From Utricularia gibba (Eukaryota; Streptophyta; Magnoliopsida; Lamiales; Lentibulariaceae): 64,000 nt of DNA. Numbering within the stretch: position 1 is the stretch's first letter; every line of letters begins with the position of its first letter. Of the stretch, positions 24,229-34,829 are shown in pieces. The stretch covers positions 620,001-684,000 of the forward strand of contig NEEC01000013.1 of NCBI GenBank assembly GCA_002189035.1, given 5' to 3'. Below the pieces are notes generated by a model, which had not been told where the DNA came from, searched no databases, and saw only the letters and a list, made by a program, of their open reading frames with translations. The position numbers and the translations under genes are program-made.

Positions 24229-27122
24229 TCACAGAGCTATGTCAAGCAGGCACTCTCTCGTGCTGCTAAATCGAGGACCCACTTTGCCGACGCCTTCATC
24301 ACCATACACCGTTACATTTTCGCGCCTCCTCTTGCTGATAGCTTCACCATCGAGCATAGGAAATCCGAAAAGTCTGAAACTATCTCCGACGACAGGTGCA
24401 GTTAGGGGAAGAGCGATCCGTTCCAGCCTTTCACCAAAATCTGTGGCTCCTGCTCCGCTCGAAGTATACATCCTTGGTTGTCTGTGAGAGGCATCCTGTT
24501 TCCAGTTTTCGAGCTTGCTAGTATACCCGTACAATAAAGACGATGGCGGCTGCATTGCGAGTACTGATGAGGGAGATGACGCGTACGCAGCATTGTAGAC
24601 TGCAGGCAGGGGAGATGGCGACCAGCCAGTTCCCTGCCGCGATGCCTGTTCTTGGACTCTACAGAGGAATGGGATCGGTGCAGTTTCTTGACCTTGCAAG
24701 ACCTGACGGCATCGAAAGGACTCATCTGGTGGCAGGTTGCTGTCTGCCATGGCGTTGCCTTTCCAAGTGTCTAAGCCGGGAAAGTTCGCATCGAAGGGAA
24801 ACGGCGGCCTCGGAACGCTTCCGAAGCCGAAAACTTCTTGACCTTGCAAGACCTTCTGAAACCTCAATGGCTCCTGAATGTCTGAAACTCTGTCCCCTTC
24901 TGCAGGCACCAACGATCCAGCTCATGAGACCCGAATCATATGTATACAAACACGAGTTGTGAATACAAATGCAAGAATTTGTGAACCTGTAAGATCTGAA
25001 TGTGCACCGGGGAAGCGACTTCGTTTCGTCCCGGGAAGAAGAAAGGTGCTCGACGGTCCACAGACCGTCCCAGAAAGTTCGATCTCCCAGGGCGACACCC
25101 GAGTGACTCGATTCGCTTCCATGTTATCCAATCTCACCTGCAAATGATCAGGAGAGGCCATGATAACTATACAGAACCAGTAAACCATTTCCACAAGACT
25201 TGCAGTTGCCACCACGGTACTACTCACCAGCAAGCATTTCCACTTTGAAGAAGGCCACCGCAATGGATCCGCATCGCTGACCCCAATAACTACACCACTG
25301 CTTCTGCAAGAGTAGAACGTAACAAAGCCGATGAATGAAACATTCGTGAATTGAGCACTGGAGAAGCAACACAGGCACACCTTCTTTCAGAAGAATCTTC
25401 AGCCTCACAGCGGAGTTTAAATCTCATCCCACAGGAGTATGGCTGCATGAGGCTCTTTGAGAACTTAGCATACGGTACAATGATCTCAGACCAATGAGCC
25501 CTGCATCCCAATAAACATCGGCATGACAACGGACATCATCGGCTTGAACTAGAAAAGGTTATACCTTGGGTTGTAACAAATGTCGAAGGTGCTTCCCATG
25601 GAGATGGCATTCACGACAGAAGCAATGCTGCTATTCAGGTGGGGGTTCAGGGGAACAACAGAAGCATGGGTTTTAACTTGGGCAGCCCTCCTAACTCCGA
25701 GCCTTAGTTCGCCGTCTCCGCCTCTGCAGCATTTGTATTATCTTCCACAATCAAAGGAATCCACCTTCATAAATGTCAAAATCAATTCAAAGTGTACCGA
25801 CCTTAAAAAGAGCACAGCATCTCCAGACAGAAGTTTTTTCTTATTCACAAACGCACTCCAACCCGTAGTCAGCAAATGTCTTCGAGGCTGACCTGATCAA
25901 AGAAGAGCAAATACTAGTAGAACCACAGAGATGAAGCCACTTGCCTTACCTGGAGGTCCATCACCTTCATACTTGAGCAAGGTTAAAACGACAATTTACC
26001 TCTGTAAATATGCCGGAATTTCCACTCAGTTCCATGTAAATCTTTGGCAACGAGTTCCTGTGATGGTCTTTGTTGTTTATAATCCTAGAAAAAGCACAAC
26101 AAAAATCAGAACTTCATAAGGGTTAATGTTATTCGTCGAGGAAACCGTATTTTCATGACTCCTGATACCAGAGGAGGAAAGCAGTCCTCAGCAGCACGAC
26201 GTGGCACGGAAAAGCCACCGTGTGTACTCGTATCAGAGGCAGTGAGAGTTTTACAGAACATATGAGGGATTATGGTCTTCGCAGTAGTGTCAGCATCATC
26301 ATCGGCTTCAGTTTCTAGTATCCCATTCCTCCATTCATTCTCGATCTGCAAGAATGTCACAATTCAAAACGAGTCAGGTAACCAGAGGAACTTTCGTTCT
26401 GTTCACATATTCATCCAATTGAAATAATGGCCAAAGTAAGTGTTCATGATGCGCAAAATACAGCTTCGCGCTATGTTCGTAAGCAATATTACAAGCAGAA
26501 AACAATAGCAAAAAGAGAAAAACACAAGTTTCGGACAAAATGACTCTCTATATGTGAGAAACGGTCTAATAAGTGTTCTGCTTGTGATATTTATCCACAA
26601 CCCAGAAGGCATGAGCAACAGAGATGCTTAAAGCACAAAATGTAACTCTTTTCGGTGCTGAAACTGGGCGCCATTACAAAATGTTTCGTCATACCTGCTG
26701 GTTCGGAACTAAAGAAACTTGTGCAAAAACCTCGTCGGTGTCTGATTCTACCTAACAAAGGGGGAAAACACAGCTTAATAAAAAACCCCGCGAACAAAAA
26801 TAGCAGTGAAGAAGAAAATGAGCCATTTAGTTACATGAAGCTTAACATCGACAACGCGGCAGAAAACATGAGGCGGAAGATCATAAACGACGGCCGAATG
26901 CTCTGGCAGAAGCTCAGCATGTCCCTGAGGAAAATAGACAACGGCAGCTCCTTTCTTCGGAAGAGAGATCAACGGCCCAGCACAAGCGTGCCACAGCTCC
27001 AAGGACACCTCCGCCGTGGATTCCAATTTCCCAGAAACCAGAGACGAAGCCGGGGAAGAAGAAAGCGACTCCTCCTCATCTTCATTGTTAGCAAGGTTTA
27101 AATCAAATAACCCACACATCAT
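24229..27122 (-). CDS. ARF3: Auxin response factor 3 / ETTIN
   Basis: Ten exons on the minus strand: 27122-26835, 26751-26695, 26345-26169, 26084-26000, 25892-25802, 25723-25565, 25500-25381, 25303-25228, 25137-24987 and 24899-24229. They encode 624 aa. An in-frame TAG lies two codons upstream of the [21 protein letters not shown] (41-58) opens the dimerisation/B3 module, and the B3 DNA-binding domain (about 143-246) includes [20 protein letters not shown]. The Auxin_resp domain spans about 262-345. The C-terminal PB1 domain is absent and the protein ends LLDIAL, both diagnostic of ARF3/ETT. KVLQGQE and QVLQGQE encode the two tasiR-ARF sites, and an RLFGF box resembles the B3-type repression motif. 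ETT binds auxin-response elements and acts in abaxial identity and gynoecium patterning. The gene is complete and undamaged. Confidence 0.97.
24685..24705 (-). promoter_or_regulatory. tasiR-ARF target site (3' copy)
   Basis: The plus strand reads ttcttgaccttgcaagacc, almost the tasiR-ARF guide itself (UUCUUGACCUUGUAAGACC), so the minus-strand mRNA pairs with it through one G:U. It encodes QVLQGQE (aa 467-473). TAS3-derived tasiR-ARFs silence ARF2/3/4 in land plants. Confidence 0.92.
24835..24855 (-). promoter_or_regulatory. tasiR-ARF target site (5' copy)
   Basis: The same complementary core as the 3' copy, encoding KVLQGQE (aa 417-423), 150 bases upstream on the mRNA. Two such sites in the last exon are the standard ARF3 arrangement. 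Confidence 0.92.
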
Positions 27123-27149
27123 ATCCTACGGGCGGAACACTTGGGAAAA

Positions 27150-27155
27150 TCACAT
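27150..27155 (-). promoter_or_regulatory. Start-stop uORF in the ARF3 leader
   Basis: The minus strand reads ATGTGA 28 bases before the main ATG, a minimal AUG-stop upstream ORF. The Arabidopsis ETT leader carries uORFs that lower translation and depend on reinitiation, so this one may do the same. It requires that the transcript starts upstream of 27155, which was not shown. Confidence 0.6.
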
Positions 27156-28539
27156 GGAGACACGAAACCCAGATGGGAAAATTTCTCAACTTCCGAAATA
27201 AAAGTAGAAACTTCACTTGGTGGTCAAATTATACAGAATGGGGGAAGTAGTCACGGAGGAGCGTGAGAGAGAAAAAATGGAGGAGGAGGCAATACTTTAA
27301 AAGCGATCAGCTTTAAACCCGGGCTCGCTTTTGGCCCCTGCAGATGAAATCAGAGTTTATTTACTTGCTATATTGAAACTCCATCCGTACCATCTTTTTT
27401 CTCCTCGAATTTTTTCATATCATATAACAAGGAAAAGGAATGGCATTTACTGATCCCTGACACTGACAACAAGATGCCCACCTATCTACACCTTCACCTT
27501 CCTCCATCTTCTGCTTTGAAAATCATTGAAGGAAAAATCCGAAACCCAATTTATAAGAAAGATGAAAAGATTAGGCGCAGCGATGCAGAACAGAGGAGCT
27601 GGCAACAGCAGCAGCAGCCTGCTGCAAATCAGCAGCAGAGTTGCAGCTGCAGAATCAGCTACTTCTGCGCGAGATAAAAAGTGGGAGAGAAAAAAGCGTA
27701 TTTCGAGATTTTGAGAGGCCGTCTGAAAACATTGGCATCCACACATAGGCACAGGGAGGGTCTTCGCTTTAAAGACGCGGGTTCGACGTACTCGCGTCCC
27801 CCTACTCGGGACGCACACGTACGTGATTTTATTATGAACACAAATTAGAAAATTAAAAATAAATCAAAATTAGAAGAACCTCAGCCGTGCAACCAAAACT
27901 TGTTAATATTCACATACATGAGACGTTTGAAATGGGCATCCAAAGTATATTCGGTTATTGAAAAACATTTTTTCAGAAGTCATTTTAATAAAATAAAAAT
28001 ATTTCTAAATTTTTACTTTATTTAAATCAAAGATTCCTTATTGTTTATAATAAAATTGCTAATATATTACTTTTCCATAAGAGTAAGTTATTTCCAACAA
28101 AAATGCATTAAAATTCTCAAAAAGAGCAGTGAAATGCAATTTTCAAAGATGGGTAGCATAATCCAAGTGGATTGATTGGTTGTTGGTAAGTCTGCGAAGT
28201 TGCACATGAGGCCTTGGAATCGGCGCCCCTTTATTTACGGGGGATGACTGAGTGAGTGCCCTGTCCCCTTCCTTCCATGTGTGTATTCCAGCGTTTTTCT
28301 TTCCCCTTTTTTTCATTATTTAAAAATCTAATTTCACACGTAATTAACTACATTAAAATTCGAGAATAAATCAGAGGGCTTGAGAAAATAAAGGGATAAC
28401 CAAATTAGAAAAATAAAATAAAGAAACCAGAAGCAGTCTAATTTCAGGATTATGCTGCCCGGAAAAACAAAACCTGCAATTAATTAGAGAGATCCGACAG
28501 TGCCGTTGCTCCGGCGCGAGAGCTGGCTATTTCGAGCTG
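27156..28539. other. Intergenic: ARF3 promoter side and MIF 3' side
   Basis: Contains the presumed ARF3 leader and promoter, a CAG-rich simple repeat, and AT-rich DNA. A GC-richer island at 28170-28300 matches nothing I recognise. Confidence 0.5.
27596..27660. repeat. CAG-rich imperfect microsatellite
   Basis: Repeated cag triplets (ggcaacagcagcagcagcct, then aatcagcagcagagttgcag) upstream of ARF3. No coding exon could be assigned to it. Confidence 0.6.
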
Positions 28540-28785
28540 TTAGTGTCGGAGAAGCCTACAGTAGCTGCGGCAATTGTTGCAGAGGCGGCGGACGACCCTC
28601 TTGTGGAAACTCCGGTGACAGCTACATGCGGCGCATCGCAGCGCCCCCCCACTCCCTTCCTCCCCCGACGGCATAAATTCACAGCACCCGTCCACCGCGT
28701 ACTTTCCTACACTCGCTGCGTGATTTTTCCGGCATTCCTGGTACGTCACCTCCCTCTCGTTATCCTTCCTCGGCGCTGGATTCAT
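28540..28785 (-). CDS. Mini zinc finger protein (MIF)
   Basis: An intronless 81-aa protein made almost entirely of the ZF-HD dimerisation zinc finger and lacking a homeodomain, which defines the MIF family. [21 protein letters not shown] (13-33) and [10 protein letters not shown] (35-44) are followed by [15 protein letters not shown] (49-63), with the expected Cys/His ligands (C18, H22, C34, C51, C54, H57, H61). MIF proteins bind ZF-HD transcription factors as dominant-negative partners and affect hormone responses and floral meristem termination. The usual tail after FHRR is a short acidic/Ser-rich segment. Here it is [19 protein letters not shown], which is odd and might reflect a frameshift: the next frame gives a Ser/Ala-rich end. 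The core domain looks functional. Confidence 0.88.
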   Translation of the reverse strand: MNPAPRKDNEREVTYQECRKNHAASVGKYAVDGCCEFMPSGEEGSGGALRCAACSCHRSFHKRVVRRLCNNCRSYCRLLRH

Positions 28786-30401
28786 TCTCCGCCCCTTACC
28801 GAGAAGGGAAACAAAAATCAGATAAACAGGGTATTGGCGAAATTGGGCATTATTTAGCGGAGATGATGTGCGGTAGTTAACTTAGTTGGTTGGTGCGCCG
28901 CCGTAGGGTGCTGTAGGTGCCGGATTCGACGGCGGCGTTCGTAGACCGGTGCAATCAAAGGATAGGTTCCAATAATGCATGCTGCTCATTACTGTTTCCT
29001 GTTGCAGGAAGGGAACCATTCCCCACCGTCGGATCGTGTTTCATCTCCGTCTCTCCAGCATCTACTACTGTTTCCAGTCGTTTCATGGGCTAGAGTTGGC
29101 TTAGACAGACAGACATATAATTGGTGTCTGTGTGTATTTTTTTGTTTGTCTAAATTATTTAATAAGTAGAAATAGTGAGCTCTATGTACTTGGGCTACAC
29201 TCGCCTCGTTTGTCTAGCGTCAGAATAATCATCTCACATGACGTTACACGTCACCAGCACCTTAACCCCAGTCCTTTCATTACAAAGATTCCTTGTTCGT
29301 AAAATAATACCAGAATGGACTCATGGAAAAGGATAAAACGCAGAAAATAATTTTATTATTCTTAAGCCATCCAATAATTTCTATTTTTAAATATATTACA
29401 CCGAATATGAATACAATTGAAGGTAGGAAGTTTAACTGTGGAAGATTTGGATGCGATGATTATGTTGCTATAGTTTTTCATTTAATTGATCCAATTATGA
29501 TAAAAATCATATATATTTTTTAAAAAATACTTTTAAAGGTACTATACCTTATTGCATACATACTAAATTCATTTTAATTTCACTATTCCATTACAGATTT
29601 TAATTAATAATTCGTGTATTGAAAAACGGTTGATGTGGTGATAGAAATTAAGGTGAATGCCTTGTGCATCAAGAAAAGTATTTTGAAATAATTTTATTGT
29701 TAAATACGAATGATATCAACTTTAAAAATAACAAATATTTAGAAATAATTATTATTTTTAAAAAATTATAGAATTTTTTTTATTTTTTAAAAGTATTTTT
29801 CGAAAAATGCTTTTTTAAGACAGAACAATATAGAAAGAAAATTACCATGTGTATCCGGAATTCATAATAAATTATTTATTTTTAAATAACTGAAGATTGC
29901 ACACAAAATTATTAAAGTTCATTTAGAAAAAAAAAAAGAATAAAAAAGGCATGGAGGTGAGAGGTGGTATGGCTAGGCAGTAGGCATGTAGTGGGTGGGG
30001 GTAACTGAAGTAAAAAGTGGCAGTTTCCCGTTTAGGTTATTTTACAATATGGTCCCCGCTCCTACGTCTTTTTATACTTTTCTCCTCCCACGTGAATTTA
30101 TTATTTGCATCTCCGGCCTCACAACCCTCCCTAATTTCGCCTTAACCCCAGATTACCCAATTGTGGACCAAAATTTATAAATTTTAAACTTGGGCACTCT
30201 TTCCCCTTCGAGATTTTTCGTTTTCTTTTTATCATAACAAATTCGAGAATGAAATGAGCGACCCCAATACCAAGATGATATATTATACCCTGAGATTGAA
30301 AGATGCAGCCTATGGGTGTGCATCTCGTGTCTGTTAAATTTCGATTATCGTATAGAGAAAGAGTGTATAAATTTAATGTATTATCTGTGTAAAATTTTTT
30401 T
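28786..30401. other. Intergenic, MIF upstream region
   Basis: Promoter-side DNA of the MIF gene, then AT-rich sequence. A GC-richer stretch lies at 29940-30130. No coding homology. Confidence 0.5.
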
Positions 30402-31347
30402 GGCAAAATATCTGTCATTTTTTTCTTCATTAAAGTGCCTGCGATTTGTTTTTTATTTTAAAAATACCTGTTATTTAAATAGTATTGTTTTAACACCTAA
30501 TTTTTTATTTCGTTGTAATGCATATTATTGTATATTAAAATAAATCAATTTATTTCAAAGTATGTAAATTATTTTTGATCAAAAAAGTATTTATACGGAT
30601 TAATTATATTAACAAATAAAATAATAATAATTAAAAAATAAAAAAACTGTTTTTTATGTATGAAAGAGAAGAACATTTCACGAACCTTTGTTCGTTTAGG
30701 TTTAAGTCTGACGAGAATAATATTCTACGACTAACAATTCATTTAGTTTCAAACTGATCCAAAAATTGTAATATAAAGTATGAAATGAGATGAATAATAA
30801 AAATTTATCAATTTAAATCTAATCATATTTGTGCTTAAGGAATATTCATAGAGCGAAAAATTGTTAAAATTTTTTTGTAATTAAATTTTTTATAATTAAA
30901 ATATTCAGGGTATTTTTGTATAGATAAATTTTCTTAATTATTTTTGAGTGTTATAATTTTCAGATTATATTTTTTACATACATTTTTATTAATAAACAAA
31001 TAAAAAATGCCCTAAACCCTAAAAAAATGCCAGAGCTAGCGGGTGTGACAGTCGACGACGTCACAATCCATTGACTAGAAGTGAAACGGGCATTTATTGT
31101 ATTTGGTAAAACTTTTTAATTTTTATAGATTAAGTATAAAAAAAAGAAATTGAAAATATTTTAAATTTCTTTCAATTAAAATAATTTAATTTAAAAAACT
31201 ACAGTTATTTTAATAAAAGATAATTGATGAAAGAAAGACAGGTATTTTAATAAAAATAAAGACAATTTCCGGTATTCTAATAATAAAAAAAATTAATAGG
31301 TAATTTGATAATAATTTTGAAGAATACCGCTAGTTTGATAAAAAGGC
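30402..31347. mobile_element. AT-rich TIR element (copy 1)
   Basis: The left end reads ggcaaaatatctgtcatttt with aaaaatacctgttattt behind it. The right end, reverse-complemented, begins ggcctttttatcaaactagc with ggtattc and ggtatt boxes. Loose terminal inverted repeats and very AT-rich inner DNA suggest a non-autonomous MULE- or MITE-like element. It resembles 33849-34809 and 37090-37880. Boundaries are approximate and no clear target duplication was seen. Confidence 0.45.
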
Positions 31348-32489
31348 CAGAAAGAGTGCAGTGTATATAACAATTCTATGTATTTTATGGTTATATTAAA
31401 AAAACACAAATTGACAACGACAGATGAGAGAGCGGCTTGGCTCGTTTTCAGCTTTCCAGTTTGGGCAGACTCGACTTTTTCCGCGGGCCATCGGCAACAG
31501 CTTCATTCCCTCACGCGGTTTCACTTGCGCGTCAGAGCCACGCTCTAAATTGAAAAAAAATAAAAATGTCGTGAGAGAAGAAATGGAATAAGCCTGGGGC
31601 TGGCTCCAAAGGTCCCCCAGAAGGAATTCGGCTTATTTACAATTGGGCCAAAATTTGGGCTGGCTCACAATCACCACTACTATTAAACTTTAGTATGCAA
31701 TGTCGAAATGGATGGGATTGAATTGGATTCAACTAAATTTAAAATCAATTCGCAAAGCATAAGAATATCCAAAGTTAATCTCAAACATCAAAATTCCAAA
31801 ATCAAAGTTGTATCCGATTCAAAAAAATATGATTAAGATCATATTCAATACTGATTAATCTAATTTTTATTGAATTACTACAAAATATCAAAAATAAATA
31901 AAAAGATGTTTAATACTACTATACATGCTATTGAATCAATAGTTACATTGCTCGGAAAAAAACTTTATTTTTTTAGATTTCTATCATTATTTATAATGGT
32001 TTTTCAAATGATAGTACAATGTCTTATTTGAATAGAAAAATGAAATGTTGGAAAATATTTATTTCAGTAAATGAATTTTTGCATATAAAATGTACTACTA
32101 TTCGTTGAACTTAGTTGTGATACATAGATTGAAAACTTATAATGATTTTATTTTGAGAGGTATGACTAATCCGTCATATATGTTTATCAACTGGTAGATT
32201 TGATATTTTTAAGAGTACTTTAATTATTTAAAAAGTTGAATACATAGGCATTTTTCACTTTTATATTGAAACTCGAAAAAAATCTACATATCTTATGTTA
32301 AAAAATGGTTTGAGATTTCATAAGGTTTTTGAAATATTTTGAAAAGATAAGTTACTTTACATATAATATTTTTGTATAAAAGATGAAGATGATGATGATG
32401 ACAAAAAAGTTAATGAAAAGTGAAAGAAATAGCAAGTATTGAAAAGATTATTTAAATTGTGAAATATTTTGTGAATTTCTTGAAAGTTT
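31348..32489. other. Intergenic with hAT fragment and GC-rich island
   Basis: 31420-31680 is unusually GC-rich for the area but has no recognised gene. 31950-32150 is a broken hAT transposase fragment, listed separately. The rest is AT-rich. Confidence 0.5.
31950..32150 (+). pseudogene. hAT transposase fragment
   Basis: The sequence atttataatggtttttcaaa with tgatagtacaatg, followed by a stretch encoding a degraded version of NLVV, matches the hAT block TVDNASSNDSAMSYLKKK...EFLHMRCVAHIVNLVVRDG. It is collinear with 45180-45350. Frameshifts and stops throughout. Confidence 0.6.
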
Positions 32490-33062
32490 TGTTTTTCAAT
32501 ATTTAAATTGAGGTTTGAATTTTTATTTCGTAACGTTTTATTTACCAACGTGCTCTTTAGTATCACATAACCCGAAGGGAGTGTGAGAGAATCAAAGATT
32601 GGATTCAAGCACCTACGGAGAAAGAATCAGTTAGACATTGTTGATAAGATACATTCTGTTTAATATGTGTACAAGGTGTGAGGTGTAGGGGTTAGATTTG
32701 AGTGTGGGTAAAACACAAGTTATCACAAAATTTGAAATGGCTCTAATGACATAGTTGATTCTATAATCCTATTAAATGAAGTATGGTGCTATAATGGTCA
32801 CTGAATAACATTATTTTAAAATAACAACCTCATAACTTGCGCAAGTAGGTCAGTTTTTAAGATTTACACATACAAGTTTGAGCGAGTTTTAAGTAAGATG
32901 GATTCTAGATCCAAAGTCAATTTTATTATTGTTTTTAAAACCAAATATTTTTTTATTTTCAGTTTTTTGAGTTTTTGTTTGAAAAGAAAATTTTAATAGT
33001 AATTTTATGTGGATACGATTATATTTTATTATTTCAACGGTTTATGTACACTTACAGAATCA
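32490..33062 (-). repeat. Truncated LTR-like element C
   Basis: On the minus strand this matches the first half of elements A and B, starting at gtgattctgtaagtgtac. Clear shared blocks are acttgcgcaag, accaacgtgctcttt (reverse) and gagggagtgtgagagaatc-like sequence. The 3' half is missing. It lies directly beside the 3' end of peptide-gene copy 1. Confidence 0.7.
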
Positions 33063-33068
33063 CTATAA

Positions 33069-33443
33069 AAAACAATATTACAAAAACAGATACTCGAATC
33101 TTAGAACCACAAATCCTAAGATTTTAAACTGTAAAAATAATTGAGAGAAGCCAAAAAAATTCAATCTAAATATGTGACGCTCTATTTGCCAAAAAAAATT
33201 GCTATTTGATTTTATAGGTGGATCTAAGATATTAATGTTGGTCTATAAATATTGAAAGTTCAGTAGAAAAATAGAAATTACAATCTCTTATAATAAATAA
33301 CATTTTTCACAATTTTGGTACCAAAGTTCTCATATAAAACCCAGATACTCAGCAGCACCGAAGCAGACACGCAAACGAGGACCTGGACAAAGCAAAAGGC
33401 AGTGCAATAGACCAGAGGTTTTCTCGTCAACCAGAGACGGAAA
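33069..33443 (-). repeat. Duplicated 3' flank of the peptide genes
   Basis: Conserved non-coding DNA downstream of the stop codon of peptide copy 1, matching 38660-39060 (copy 2) and in part 63480-63828 (copy 3). Its conservation shows that the genes spread by duplication of a unit of about 0.8 kb and probably includes the 3' UTR. Confidence 0.7.
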
Positions 33444-33809
33444 TTATGGGCTTGTGGGAGCCGGCGATGGTGGTGGATTGCCAAACCATCCCCCGTAATC
33501 GGGTGCGTACTTCGAGACCGGTGATGGTATCGATGTATTGGGATCCTCCAGCAGAAACCTTGATGACGTCCAGTTTTCTCCATGGGATGAAATTAGGGTT
33601 TTTTTTGAAAAATACTCACTGTATTTTGACTGTGTTAGAAATCTATCCAATCTTAATGAATTTTTTTGTGCTTACTGTGTGTGAGATAAATGGACAGTGG
33701 ATACTTTTCAAAATGACCTGATAAAATTATCCTGAATTTTCCTGCCCGCTAGACATGAAGGAATCATGAGCAGGAACAGAACCACACCACTGGAGCAGCC
33801 TTTCGCCAT
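33444..33809 (-). pseudogene. Small secreted peptide gene, copy 1 (broken)
   Basis: Minus-strand paralogue of the gene at 39061-39469. The exon-1 equivalent (33809-33718) encodes a signal peptide (MAKGCSSGVVLFLLMIPSCL). The exon-2 equivalent (about 33579-33444) encodes ENWTSSRFLLEDPNTSIPSP and ends PPPSPAPTSP. Compared with copies 2 and 3, eight bases covering the splice acceptor (ccgttagg) are missing, and the donor differs from copy 2. A TIR element begins 40 bases upstream of the ATG and separates the gene from its TATA region. It is therefore very likely dead, though no stop codon interrupts the exon-2 frame. Confidence 0.75.
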
Positions 33810-33848
33810 TCCCCAAGAGCTTGAAGATCTTCAAGTGTGGAGTAATTA

Positions 33849-34020
33849 GGTATAATACCCCACTGTCAAAAAGTTATTTGCTGAATACCCCACCTTTTTG
33901 TAAAATTAGTTGAATACCCCTTACTTTTTTTTTGTTTGTTGAATACCCCTAATTGAGGTAATGGAAAGAATAAAATAATAAAAAATATTTAATATATTAA
34001 AAATAATTACTAAATACATT

Positions 34021-34063
<43 letters not shown>

Positions 34064-34809
34064 CTTATTTGATGTTTATAAGTTGCATATAAAACTTTTA
34101 TTCATGTATTTGAAAATGATAAACTTTAAATATCATTTAATTTTTATATCATAATATAACAATTCTAGTTAATTTTATCATTAAAAATATTTATGTTTAT
34201 ATATTTGTAAATTTAATTAAAAATATGAAAAATGTAGAATATATTAAAGAATATATATTATTTTTGTTTATTAAATAATTGTATAAATTTGTTGGAATTA
34301 AATGTAAAGACGGGCGTAAATGCCCATCCCCATGAAACCACGACTTACACGGGTGTGGGTTACATCTTGCACAAGCGTGGATTATATAAACTACGTCTAT
34401 GGAAGTCATGTATTTTTTTAATTTTTAAATTTATAATTTAATAAATTATATTTTACGAAATATTATAATTATTTTAAATTTAAATTAAATTATTTGAAAT
34501 TAATATTAAATTTATTATTTATTTTGAACATATTTGCATATTTTACTAATTATTTATTTGTATGTTTATAATTTATTGTTCATTACATATCAACAACAAA
34601 AATTAATTATACATATATTATTTTAAATATATATATAAGTAAATGGAATTATATATTATTTTAGATATATCAAATATAGTTTTATTATTATCTTTCATCA
34701 AATAGGCGCATTCAACAAACACACACAAAAAAAAAACGGGGTATTCAACTAATTTTAGTGAAAGACGAGGTATTCAACAAATACTTTTTTGGCAGTGGGG
34801 TATTTTGCC
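33849..34809. mobile_element. AT-rich TIR element (copy 2)
   Basis: Long terminal inverted repeats of about 90 bases. The left end is ggtataataccccactgtca with gaataccccacc and gaatacccc boxes. The right end, reverse-complemented, is ggcaaaataccccactgcca with matching boxes. The inside is AT-rich with no coding capacity. It sits in the promoter position of peptide copy 1. No clean target-site duplication was found. MULE-like MITE is my best guess. Confidence 0.7.
34024..34057. repeat. (AT)17 microsatellite
   Basis: An uninterrupted AT dinucleotide run inside the TIR element. Confidence 0.9.
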
Positions 34810-34829
34810 AAAGAAGCCTTCAACAAATA

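Noticed and set aside
27740-27800. Possible tRNA T-arm (gggttcgac within a gacgcg/cgcgtc stem)
   Set aside because: No acceptor, D or anticodon arms of proper length and spacing could be drawn around it.
33278-33583. Long minus-strand frame overlapping peptide copy 1 in another frame
   Set aside because: His/Arg-rich and recurs in copies 2 and 3 only because the DNA is duplicated; the SIPSP frame has the signal peptide, splice phase and shared stop.
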